Positions 49,557 through 57,947 of a stretch of DNA of 64,000 nt are shown here, piece by piece; position 1 is the stretch's first letter, and each line of letters starts with the position of its first letter. The translations under genes were made by a program, and so were the position numbers. The stretch is from Treponema sp. (GTDB lineage Bacteria > Spirochaetota > Spirochaetia > Treponematales > Treponemataceae), in the NCBI GenBank assembly GCA_017464425.1, contig JAFUDX010000011.1, forward strand, positions 19,662 through 83,661, given 5' to 3'. The notes under the pieces were generated by a model, which saw only the letters and a program-made list of their open reading frames with translations, was not told the DNA's origin and ran no database searches.

Positions 49557-50734
49557 TTTTTCTGAATGTCTGAATGCGGTGATTTTGATGTTTCGGTCTG
49601 CCTGGCAGCCAAACTCATTTCTCCGCATTTTTTTAGAATCGCCTTAAAATCAAAATAAAGCGTGCGAAGCGAGACAGGCAGCACAACCAAAGCCGTAATG
49701 ACCGGGAACTGCTTTTCTGCAATCACCACGCCAATCACATACATCACCGAAAAAGCTGAAGTCGCCGACCAATACACAATCTGTATTTTATTCGGAATAA
49801 ATTCTTTAAACACCAAGAATGCCGCGACCAAATGAAGCGGACACAAGAACAAAAACTGAAAATTATTTCTGAGTATGCTCTGATTCGAGAAAAAATCCTG
49901 AAAAATAATCACGATGCCAGAAAATCCCGCCATAAAAAGAATCATAAAATCAAAAATCTGAACGCTTTTGTACACCGACATGCTATAAATCCGCTCAAAA
50001 AAGCAACTTACGACTTGATAAGCCGTGAGCAAAAAAACTATTCCTGAGAGAATGCACAAAATAGCAGTAAGCATTGTATGCTCTTCATGAAAGCGTTGAC
50101 TCGAATTCTGATTGAGGAAAGTCAAATCTTCTTTTTGGGAAGTAAGAACGAAACTGTCATTGATTTTTTTATAGCCCAGATTATGTCTGACGATGTTTGA
50201 AAAATAATACTGCGCCGACTCTTCTTCGCCACCCGCCATTCGGTAGCAATCATGCAAAATCTGGGAAATGTGAGTCTCGGAATTGTTGTTTATGATGTCA
50301 AAATCGTAGTGATAATCGGGAAGTGCCGTATGAACTGTTTTTATGAATGAATAAATGTAATTGACTTCGTTTGGATTGAGCTGCAAATTTGATTCGGTAA
50401 GACTTGTACGTTTTTTGTGTGACTCCCGCAGAAAATATACGAAAAAATCTTCTATTGTTATGGCAGCCTTTTTGTTTTTTAGGAAAAATTTTAATCCGAA
50501 AAAATCATCGTCAAAGTTTTCAAAGGAAGCAAAATCGATAATTTTATCGAATCCTGTTTCCTTATCATAAATCCGCAGGCAGCTTTTTGAAAAAAGTGAG
50601 TGAGAAATGTCGCTGTAGTCTATCGAAACGACCGAAATTTTTGCCTGTTCTGAAAGTTTTCTAGGAAAATCAGTCGCATGCAGTGAAATCACAAGGAACC
50701 ATGTGAAACAAAAGACGGCATACCATTTTTTCAT
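49553..50734 (-). CDS. Membrane protein with a large N-terminal extracytoplasmic domain
   Basis: A 393-residue protein: signal-like MKKWYAVFCFTWFLVISLHA, an extracytoplasmic region to about residue 215, then six membrane segments and a charged Lys/Glu tail. I recognise no family. ATG 50734 is preferred over 50743, because TAGAAT overlaps the earlier ATG and sits seven bases before the later one. It lies downstream of the DUF4956 gene but has its own promoter. Confidence 0.6.
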   Translation of the reverse strand: MKKWYAVFCFTWFLVISLHATDFPRKLSEQAKISVVSIDYSDISHSLFSKSCLRIYDKETGFDKIIDFASFENFDDDFFGLKFFLKNKKAAITIEDFFVYFLRESHKKRTSLTESNLQLNPNEVNYIYSFIKTVHTALPDYHYDFDIINNNSETHISQILHDCYRMAGGEEESAQYYFSNIVRHNLGYKKINDSFVLTSQKEDLTFLNQNSSQRFHEEHTMLTAILCILSGIVFLLTAYQVVSCFFERIYSMSVYKSVQIFDFMILFMAGFSGIVIIFQDFFSNQSILRNNFQFLFLCPLHLVAAFLVFKEFIPNKIQIVYWSATSAFSVMYVIGVVIAEKQFPVITALVVLPVSLRTLYFDFKAILKKCGEMSLAARQTETSKSPHSDIQKN

Positions 50735-50741
50735 AGAAAAC

Positions 50742-50770
50742 ATTCTAGCACAGATTTCTCATTTTCTAAA
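50742..50770 (-). promoter_or_regulatory. Promoter of the membrane protein at 49553-50734, leaderless arrangement
   Basis: TTTAGA (50770-50765), 17-base spacer, TAGAAT (50747-50742) on the minus strand, seven bases before the ATG. Confidence 0.5.
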
Positions 50771-51437
50771 GCACAGGAATCAATTGATCGTCTGGATTTT
50801 CCAGAATAATGTTTAAATTGCCGTTCCGTGTGCGAAGCTCGTCAATGAATTTTTTGGTGTCGCAGTCTTTCTTTGGCTGAACCCAGTATGAAATCGTAAA
50901 AAGCGTGCCCATATTGCTCGTTTTTACATTCTTAACGCCCCATTTTACGAGATATGCTGTGAACAAATCATCAAACACATCTTTGTAGTTCATGTCTTCT
51001 GGAATCGTGATTTTAAGAATCTGCTTGTCCTCAACCTTCCAGAATTTTGTAACGAGAACAAAGAGTATGCTCACAAAAACCACGAGTACGAATCCGATGA
51101 AGTAGCTTCCCAAACCGATTACAAGCCCTACTGCCGCCGCAAAGAATGTGTAGAGAATGTCTTTTGAGTCGCCCGGAATGCTTCGGAACCGAACAAGCGC
51201 AAAAACGCCGGCAAGCGAAAGCGTCTTTTTTAAGTCCGTTGCAATAAACGGAATGATAATTGCCATAATCACCGGCAAAAGCAAAACCGTAATCACAAAA
51301 TTCTTGGAATATTTTTTGCCCTGATTCGCAATCACATATCCCGCCGCAATCACGATGCCCGCAATCAATCCCATGAGCATGCTGAAAAGAATCGTCATGG
51401 TCTCGCCGTTAATAATAAATCCTGATAAAATGTCCAT
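50766..51437 (-). CDS. DUF4956 membrane protein
   Basis: A 223-residue protein with four or more membrane segments and a cytoplasmic C-terminal domain. 'LAGVFALVRFRSIPGDSKDI' is the family's diagnostic stretch. DUF4956 genes usually sit beside VTC-domain genes, as here, and are thought to work with them in polyphosphate or cell-surface functions; the reaction is unknown. Confidence 0.8.
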   Translation of the reverse strand: MDILSGFIINGETMTILFSMLMGLIAGIVIAAGYVIANQGKKYSKNFVITVLLLPVIMAIIIPFIATDLKKTLSLAGVFALVRFRSIPGDSKDILYTFFAAAVGLVIGLGSYFIGFVLVVFVSILFVLVTKFWKVEDKQILKITIPEDMNYKDVFDDLFTAYLVKWGVKNVKTSNMGTLFTISYWVQPKKDCDTKKFIDELRTRNGNLNIILENPDDQLIPVL

Positions 51438-51492
51438 AGTGTACTCCTTTTTTAGTCAGACTGTGCAGTTTTAGTATTCAAACTTTTAACTG

Positions 51493-52233
51493 CTATTTGC
51501 TACATGCTAACGCATAATTTTTATATTCGGTGCCATATTTCGAGAACGAAGTTTGAAAAAGCTTGCGTTCAGAAAGGAATCGCACGAACCACAATGGAAA
51601 GGCTTTGAATGCCTTTGCTTCCATAAGCCATTGCCCGCTCTGCAAAAGCTGCGTGCCGTATGCAGGCGAATCAAGCCGCAAGTCAGTTCGTCTCGTCTGG
51701 ATATTCGTATCAATCGTGAGCCGAAAATCTGAATTGCCCTTTTCAAAAAAAGCCCAACGGTCATATGAAATAAAAACTTTGGGCTTTAGCGCATAAAAAT
51801 GCATAATGTAGTCAATTTCCTTCATTACCTGAGCGTTCATTTTAACGGGCTTTCCTTCCGCCGTAACAGGATTTTGCGGAATGGTGCCGTCCTCAAAGTA
51901 TTTGTATGCATCGCCCAGAAGAAAATTGGTACGCCGCTTGTTTACGACTCCGTTATATTTCTTTTTGCTCTCAAGAAAAACTTTATCGTTCAAGCCCACC
52001 TGTCCGTAACTTCGCAACCTGATTTTTTCTTTGAACTTGGGCTTTTCAAGCGATTTTCGAATAAGCTCATCGCTCTCGGTGTCCAAGTACAAGTTGCAGA
52101 TTGAATAGGTTTTGCCATCTTTATTGAATGGGTCGGAATCCATATACTGATCGATGATTGAAAGCAACGCCGCTTTGTCGTCATCACTGAGCATATATTT
52201 GATTTCGCGCCTGTTAAAGACTTCTATTGCCAT
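51493..52233 (-). CDS. VTC-domain (polyphosphate polymerase-like) protein
   Basis: A 246-residue protein with the VTC triphosphate-tunnel fold: 'RREIKYMLS', 'SICNLYLDTESDELIRKSLEKPKFKEKIRLRSYG' (in part), 'FLESKKKYNGVVNKRR' and 'LMEAKAFKAFP'. The alternating basic residues and glutamates form the tunnel. Eukaryotic VTC4 makes polyphosphate; the bacterial role is inferred. Pairs with the DUF4956 gene 56 bases downstream. GGAG precedes the ATG. Confidence 0.85.
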   Translation of the reverse strand: MAIEVFNRREIKYMLSDDDKAALLSIIDQYMDSDPFNKDGKTYSICNLYLDTESDELIRKSLEKPKFKEKIRLRSYGQVGLNDKVFLESKKKYNGVVNKRRTNFLLGDAYKYFEDGTIPQNPVTAEGKPVKMNAQVMKEIDYIMHFYALKPKVFISYDRWAFFEKGNSDFRLTIDTNIQTRRTDLRLDSPAYGTQLLQSGQWLMEAKAFKAFPLWFVRFLSERKLFQTSFSKYGTEYKNYALACSK

Positions 52234-52373
52234 TGTTTGCTCCGTTATTCAAGATTATAATTCATTCGCCCGAAAATTCAGCATTTATTCAATAAGATTA
52301 CATTAAGAAAACGCTTAGAGCAGAAAAACCGAGCTAAAAACATCTCCCACTTTTTACTTTTTATTCTTTTCTA

Positions 52374-52379
52374 TATAAT
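52374..52379 (+). promoter_or_regulatory. -10 box of aroC, leaderless arrangement
   Basis: TATAAT ends six bases before the ATG; no ribosome binding site. The -35 (TTTTTA at 52351) is poor. Confidence 0.4.
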
Positions 52380-52385
52380 TTCTAC

Positions 52386-53489
52386 ATGGCACAAAATACA
52401 ATCGGAACAATTTTTAAAGTAACGACATTCGGCGAAAGTCACGGCGCAGGATTGGGCTGCATTGTTGACGGCGTTCCTGCAGGAATCAAGATTGACGAAG
52501 CTCGCATCCAAACGGCATTGGACAGACGAAAGCCCGGCCAGAGTTTTGGCGGAAAGAACAACGCGTCCGTCACTGCCCGAAAAGAGAGCGATAAAGCCGA
52601 AATTTTAAGCGGTATTTTTGAAGGAAAAAGCGAAGGCACTCCGATTGGAATCATAATCAGAAACGAAAATCAGCACTCAAAAGATTATGGAAATTTAGCC
52701 TACACATTCAGGCCAGGCCATGCTGATTTTGCATTTTACGAAAAGTACGGCTTCCGTGATTATCGGGGCGGCGGCAGATCAAGCGGAAGGGAAACATCAG
52801 CGCGGGTCGCGGCGGGGGCTATTGCCCTTCAAGTGCTTGAACATCTGTGCGATGTAAAAATCACCGCGTACACCGAACGGGCAGCTGGAATTTCCATCTC
52901 AAAAGTTGATTTTAGCCAGATTGAGCAGAATGCGCTCCGTGCCCCCGACAATGAAGCGGCTGCCAAAATGAATGAAAAAATCGAAGAAATCAGAAAAAAT
53001 TCTGACAGTGCAGGCGGAATTGTTGCGTGCAGGATAACAGGAATTCCGGCAGGGCTTGGCGAGCCTGTGTTTGGAAAACTCGACGCAGAACTTGCCAAAG
53101 CAATTTTAAGCGTGGGTGCGGTAAAAGGAATTGAATTTGGAGCAGGATTTGCAGCCAGCGATTTAACAGGAAGCCAAAACAATGACACCATGCGCGTGGA
53201 CACCGATGGTAAAGTGAAGTTTGAAAGCAACAACGCAGGCGGAATCACGGGCGGAATCTCAAACGGAAATGAGATTTTCTTTAGGGTGGCCGTAAAACCC
53301 GTTCCGAGCATTTTCCAAAGCCAAAAAACAATCTCCGTAAACGAAGCAGGAAACTACACGGACAGCGACCTTGTAATTGAAGGCCGCCATGATGTATGCC
53401 TGTGCCCGCGCATTGTTCCCGTAATCGAAGCAATGACCGCGATTGTGCTTACGGACTTAATTTTGCAAAACAGAGCTGCTCGGATTTAA
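52386..53489 (+). CDS. aroC: Chorismate synthase
   Basis: A 367-residue AroC, last step of the shikimate pathway, FMN-dependent. Family signatures are visible: GESHGAGLGCIVDGVPAG, 'RPGHADFAFYEKYG', 'RGGGRSSGRETSARVAAG' and 'GGITGGISNG'. Convergent with the vapC-like gene, two bases apart. Confidence 0.96.
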   Translation: MAQNTIGTIFKVTTFGESHGAGLGCIVDGVPAGIKIDEARIQTALDRRKPGQSFGGKNNASVTARKESDKAEILSGIFEGKSEGTPIGIIIRNENQHSKDYGNLAYTFRPGHADFAFYEKYGFRDYRGGGRSSGRETSARVAAGAIALQVLEHLCDVKITAYTERAAGISISKVDFSQIEQNALRAPDNEAAAKMNEKIEEIRKNSDSAGGIVACRITGIPAGLGEPVFGKLDAELAKAILSVGAVKGIEFGAGFAASDLTGSQNNDTMRVDTDGKVKFESNNAGGITGGISNGNEIFFRVAVKPVPSIFQSQKTISVNEAGNYTDSDLVIEGRHDVCLCPRIVPVIEAMTAIVLTDLILQNRAARI

Positions 53490-53491
53490 CG

Positions 53492-53917
53492 CTAGCCCCA
53501 CCAGTCTTCCACTTTGAGCATGGAATTTTCTTTGAGTGCCTCAAAATCCTGCACATTGTGCGTGATTAACACCATGCCGTTCGCGATTGCCGTTGCCGCG
53601 ATTTGGGAGTCGTATCGGGGAATCGGTTTGCCTTTTTTTTCACACTTTGCCTGAATCTCCCCGCAAATCTGAGCCGCAAAATTATCGTAGGGAATGATTT
53701 CGTATGTTTCACGGATTTTTTCAATACAAACGCCTATTTTATCTTTTCGCTTTCCGTCTGGAAGAAGTTCACACCCACGCACAAGCTCCTGCCAAACGGT
53801 CGAACAGATGGCACACATTTCCTCATGCTCTTTTATCCGTGCAAGCAATGATTCATTCGGCCTTGGTTTTGAAAACTCAGAAACTGCATTCGTGTCTAAT
53901 AAATAAAGTGGCATCAT
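53492..53917 (-). CDS. vapC: PIN-domain toxin of a VapBC-like module
   Basis: A 141-residue PIN ribonuclease. Acidic residues are at 'LLDTNAVSEF' (Asp), 'WQELVRG' (Glu), and near the C-terminus 'RYDSQIAATAI' and 'ITHNVQDFE' (Asp). Such toxins cleave tRNA or rRNA. Its ATG overlaps the antitoxin stop (ATGA), as usual for these operons. Target not known. Confidence 0.9.
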   Translation of the reverse strand: MMPLYLLDTNAVSEFSKPRPNESLLARIKEHEEMCAICSTVWQELVRGCELLPDGKRKDKIGVCIEKIRETYEIIPYDNFAAQICGEIQAKCEKKGKPIPRYDSQIAATAIANGMVLITHNVQDFEALKENSMLKVEDWWG

Positions 53918-54210
53918 ACTTCTTCCCCCCATATATTTCTTATTCTTTCAGCATATGCTTCGTCCAAATATTCATCTTTAGGAATTGGAATCCCCTCAAA
54001 GCCTTCAAAAACATCGGCATTTTCTTTTTTGAATTTTGTTACCCAGTCAATAAAACTCTTTTTTGGTTTGCGCTCTTCGTACTCCTTGTAACTGATGATG
54101 ACCGCAACCGGCTTGTCGTGACGGGTAAGCTCAACAGGCTCGCCCGCCTCCGCCTTTTTTACCAAAGCTGAAAAATTGTTCCTCGCATCATAAATCGTCG
54201 CCCTGCACAT
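53914..54210 (-). CDS. vapB: Phd/YefM-family antitoxin
   Basis: A 98-residue protein with the Phd/YefM fold: 'YDARNNFSALVKKAEAGEPVELTRHDKPVAVIISYKEYE' (in part), then a C-terminal toxin-binding tail. GGAGGT lies four bases before ATG 54210. It probably neutralises the PIN toxin and represses the operon. Confidence 0.88.
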   Translation of the reverse strand: MCRATIYDARNNFSALVKKAEAGEPVELTRHDKPVAVIISYKEYEERKPKKSFIDWVTKFKKENADVFEGFEGIPIPKDEYLDEAYAERIRNIWGEEV

Positions 54211-54396
54211 ACGCACCTCCAAAACATCCACTATTCCGAATACATTTTATGCAATTTATTATCTTAAGCACATTTTTTACAATTCATCTTGAACATAGTT
54301 TATGTAACTCGTCATTCTGAATTTATTTTATAATCTATCATACAAGTTTTTGGCTAGAAGTCAAGTATTTTGGCTAATTATTTCAAGAAATTTTTA

Positions 54397-54425
54397 TCGA
54401 CAATTTCTTCTTTAAATTATAGAAT
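54397..54425 (+). promoter_or_regulatory. Promoter of the pectate lyase at 54461
   Basis: TCGACA (54397-54402), 17-base spacer, TAGAAT (54420-54425); GAGG precedes the ATG. Confidence 0.45.
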
Positions 54426-54460
54426 GAAAAAGTAAGAAAAATACAAAAGAGGAAAAATTT

Positions 54461-56443
54461 ATGAAAAAATCGATTAAATTTGCAAGCATTTTAACGGCAC
54501 TTGTGCTTATGTTCGGCGTAGCGGGCTGTTCGGATGATAGTTCTGGGGGTGGGGAACCAAAAGGTTCTGAGAAAGACACTGATAAAAGCGGATTGACCAC
54601 GCTCAAAATTCAGGAAGATGCGACCGGCTTTGTCAGTTCAACCTTTACAAAAGTAACAGACTTCCCATGTTATACAGGAACTGGGTATCTTGACGGCGGA
54701 ACATCAGAAAATGGCAACATCGTTTACACAGTGTCTGCGGAAGAAGATATTACCGATGCAAAAATTGCAATCCACTATTTGGCTACAGAAGTTACTCGTG
54801 TGAGAGCGGCATTGGTTTCTGTGAACGGAACCGTTATAAATGCAGACAAGCCTCTTGCAATGGCAACCGATGTTAAAGTCAAAAAGAACAAATGCACTTC
54901 CGAAAATTGGAAAGATACGGCATATCTTGAAGGTGTTTCTCTCCAAAAAGGTTCAAACTCAATCATCGTTACCGGTGCGCCTGATGGAGCGTACACAGCA
55001 GCAGACGGAACTTCAATAACAATCGATGGACAAAAGAAATACCTTAACTATGTTGACTATCTCATCGTTATCGGCAAAGGAATAGATTACGGAACGGACA
55101 CAACGAAATTTGTTTCACTTTCGACAGTTTCTGAAAATTCGACTGCTGGCTCTGCGACAAGCGACGCAAAAGGCTCAAATGTCGCAGAAAATTCAGAAAT
55201 CACTTTCACGGCAACACCGAACTCTGGTTGGAAATTCGAATGTTGGTCAGATGGCTCAAAAGAAAATCCACACAAGGTTACTGTTTCAACCAACACAATT
55301 ATGTTCGCACACTTCATTCCAGAAAATTACACAGCTCCAACAGACTTGGTTGGATACGCAACGGTCACAACCGATTCGGGCGCGAACTACACTATCACTG
55401 GCGGTGCGGGGGCTTCAGATGAATACAAAATTACAATTTCTTCATACTCTGACCTAACTGCCAAAAAAGACATACTTTCATTAGATGTGCCAAAAATCAT
55501 CACAATCAGCGGAACAATCTCAACGGCTGCAAACGAAAATCCGCTTTTGAGCGAAAAATACACGATTGGCTCTAACTCAACAATCTACGGCGACACGACA
55601 AATCAGGGACGCTTGAAGAACATCGAATTCATTGTTGAGGGTGAGAATGTCATCATTCGCAACATGATGTTCGGCGAAGTCATCAGTTGGGACGGCTATG
55701 CAAAGAGTGGTGCAGACGATGCGCTTTCTCTGAACGGAGCGACACATGTGTGGGTCGATCACTGCGAATTCCAGTCTCATCTTACGCCGCAGGATTTGGA
55801 CGGAAATACAATTACAGAAGGTCATAATTATTATTCAACAAATGAGAAATGGAAGAAAGACTTCTATGACGGTTTGCTCGACATCAAAAATGGCTCAACA
55901 TGGATTACGATTTCAAACTGCTACTTCCACGACCATTATAAAGCCAGCCTTTGTTCTTCTGGAGATAGCAAAGCCGATAAAAACACAACAACTGGTGCAA
56001 CAGATAGCGACATGCGAATTACTTTCTACAACAACTACTGGAAAAACATCAATGCGCGACAGCCATTGTTCAGATGGGGTAAAGCACATATTTTCAACAG
56101 TTATTTCGTTTCTGAGACAAGCTGCGCCGAAATGTACAACGGTAGCTCAAATGTTCAGTCAACGGGTATCAACTGCCGAGCAGGAAGTGAAATTTACATC
56201 GACAATAACACTTTTGAAAATCTCAAAACTCCAATCGGCTATTACAACAACGACGATGCGACAAGTACCGGATATTGGGTAAATAAAGACAATGAATTTC
56301 TTAATTGCACGAATTCAGTTGCTTCATCTTCAACCTCATATAAACCACCATATACATGGAGTCCAAAATCTGCGTCAGAAGCAAAAACGTATGTCCAGTC
56401 AAATGCTGGTGTCGGAAAACTGAGCGCAAGCGATTTAAACTAA
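54461..56443 (+). CDS. Pectate lyase lipoprotein (PL1) with an InlB-type repeat
   Basis: A 660-residue lipoprotein; lipobox FGVAGCSDD. An N-terminal beta-rich domain (about 40-205) is followed by a divergent InlB B-repeat-like domain (about 225-285: 'ITFTATPNSGWKFECWSDG', 'TVSTNTIMFAHF'), and the PL1 catalytic domain (about 290-655): 'NVIIRNMMFGEVI', THVWVDHCEFQSH near 430, and RQPLFRWG near 533. It is a different PL1 subtype from the lyases at 15305 and 35498 (no 'DPFPHHE' motif). Confidence 0.9.
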   Translation: MKKSIKFASILTALVLMFGVAGCSDDSSGGGEPKGSEKDTDKSGLTTLKIQEDATGFVSSTFTKVTDFPCYTGTGYLDGGTSENGNIVYTVSAEEDITDAKIAIHYLATEVTRVRAALVSVNGTVINADKPLAMATDVKVKKNKCTSENWKDTAYLEGVSLQKGSNSIIVTGAPDGAYTAADGTSITIDGQKKYLNYVDYLIVIGKGIDYGTDTTKFVSLSTVSENSTAGSATSDAKGSNVAENSEITFTATPNSGWKFECWSDGSKENPHKVTVSTNTIMFAHFIPENYTAPTDLVGYATVTTDSGANYTITGGAGASDEYKITISSYSDLTAKKDILSLDVPKIITISGTISTAANENPLLSEKYTIGSNSTIYGDTTNQGRLKNIEFIVEGENVIIRNMMFGEVISWDGYAKSGADDALSLNGATHVWVDHCEFQSHLTPQDLDGNTITEGHNYYSTNEKWKKDFYDGLLDIKNGSTWITISNCYFHDHYKASLCSSGDSKADKNTTTGATDSDMRITFYNNYWKNINARQPLFRWGKAHIFNSYFVSETSCAEMYNGSSNVQSTGINCRAGSEIYIDNNTFENLKTPIGYYNNDDATSTGYWVNKDNEFLNCTNSVASSSTSYKPPYTWSPKSASEAKTYVQSNAGVGKLSASDLN

Positions 56444-56549
56444 ATCAAGGTTCGCATTATGGCATGCCCTTGCTACAGCGAAGATGACCACGCGGGTGAA
56501 GACCTCATCCGCGACATCAAGGCTCTGCTAAAAAAACTACGACTGCTCT

Positions 56550-57878
56550 TTAAGAAGCACGAAGTCTCCGCCACTTCACCACAAGGAGCGGAACTTCAAA
56601 AATCATCATAATGAGCCAGCCGATTCCACAGGCGTAGGCTACTCCGGCGATTCCAAAATGAGGGGCGAGGATGAGCGAAAAGCCCGCCCGCCCTATCATT
56701 TGGAATGTGGTCGCCGCTACGGTGATTTTCATGTTGCCGCAGCCCCGGAAAAATCCCTGAATTCCGTTGGTGAGCGCGGGCATGGTGTACAAGCACGCCA
56801 TTATCAACAAATACTGCCTGCCAAGTCGCAAAACTTCTGCTTCATCATCGCCAGCAAAAAGCCACATCAACTGATTTCTGAACACAATAACCGCAAGTCC
56901 GATGAGAATTCCGTACACAAATTCGATTGCCAAGCCTTTTCGTAGGCCAAGCCGCATTCGCTTTGTATTGCCAGCCCCGTGATTCTGCGCAATAAGCGTT
57001 GTCATCGCTTGCCCAATGCTCTGCTCTGGCTGATAGCAGAAGTCGTCGATTTTTGTGCCCGCATTAAAAGTTGCGATTGCATCAACACCGAGCGGATTCA
57101 CTGCGCTTTGCACGAGCAATTTTCCCACATAGAGCACGGTTTGCTGCATGGCGGTGGCAAGGCTATAGCTCACGGTCTTGTGCATAAGTTTTCGGTCGAC
57201 TTTGAATTCTCGCGGTTTTACGGCAATCAGCGGTTCTTTGAGATACACATAGCTCATACAGAGAATGCAGGAAATCGCCTGTGATGCGACGGTCGCAAGC
57301 GCAGCTCCAGTCATGCCGAGTTTGCAGAGCGCCACCAAGATGAAGTCCAGAATTCCGTTAAAAACCGCGCTGATTGCAACGCAGATAATCGGCGTTTTTG
57401 AATCTCCGACGGCACGCAATGTCGCAGCGAACATATTGTAGAAAAAAGTGAAAATCAATCCGCAGAACACGATTCGCAAGTAATGGGCACTCGGCGCAAT
57501 CAATTCTTCGGGAGAGCGAACGAGATGCAAAATCGGAACGGCGAACACAAAACAAACAATGCTCACAAAAAGCGTAAAAATGAATCCGATGACGATTGTC
57601 GTGCTGATTTCATGCTTGAGTTTTTCAAAATTCTTCGCGCCGTAAAATTCGCTGATTAAAACTCCTGCACCCCAACTGATTCCGACGATGAAAAAAATCA
57701 TGATGTTCATAATCGGATTGGCGATTCCTGCGGCGGCAAGACAGGCTTTTCCTGCAAAGCGCCCGAGAATGATTGAATCGACGGCATTGTAGGTGAGCTG
57801 AAAAAAATTTCCTAAAATCAGTGGCACAGCAAAACTAATTAAATGCTTTGAAATGCTGCCAGAAGTCATGTCTTTCAT
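56550..57878 (-). CDS. MATE-family efflux transporter
   Basis: A 442-residue protein with about 12 membrane segments. It starts 'MTSGSISKHLISFAVPLILGNFFQLTYNAVDSIILGRFAG' (in part), typical of the DinF/NorM-like branch, and contains 'QNHGAGNTKRMRLGLRKG'. It exports drugs or metabolites using a sodium or proton gradient; substrate unknown. Divergent from proS. Confidence 0.92.
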   Translation of the reverse strand: MKDMTSGSISKHLISFAVPLILGNFFQLTYNAVDSIILGRFAGKACLAAAGIANPIMNIMIFFIVGISWGAGVLISEFYGAKNFEKLKHEISTTIVIGFIFTLFVSIVCFVFAVPILHLVRSPEELIAPSAHYLRIVFCGLIFTFFYNMFAATLRAVGDSKTPIICVAISAVFNGILDFILVALCKLGMTGAALATVASQAISCILCMSYVYLKEPLIAVKPREFKVDRKLMHKTVSYSLATAMQQTVLYVGKLLVQSAVNPLGVDAIATFNAGTKIDDFCYQPEQSIGQAMTTLIAQNHGAGNTKRMRLGLRKGLAIEFVYGILIGLAVIVFRNQLMWLFAGDDEAEVLRLGRQYLLIMACLYTMPALTNGIQGFFRGCGNMKITVAATTFQMIGRAGFSLILAPHFGIAGVAYACGIGWLIMMIFEVPLLVVKWRRLRAS

Positions 57879-57947
57879 ATGCAGAAATTATACTGAATTT
57901 TTCACTCAGTTGTAATTCCCTTCAAATTTCAATAAAATATCTTCTAT

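Noticed and set aside
53923..53928. C6/G6 run at the antitoxin-toxin junction as a second phase-variation tract.
   Set aside because: Six bases are short for slippage, and similar G6 runs occur by chance in the window.
56459..56611. A 50-codon frame starting MACPCYSEDDHAGEDL after the pectate lyase, with AAGG upstream.
   Set aside because: It overlaps the convergent MATE gene by more than 60 bases and resembles no family I know; not strong enough to call.
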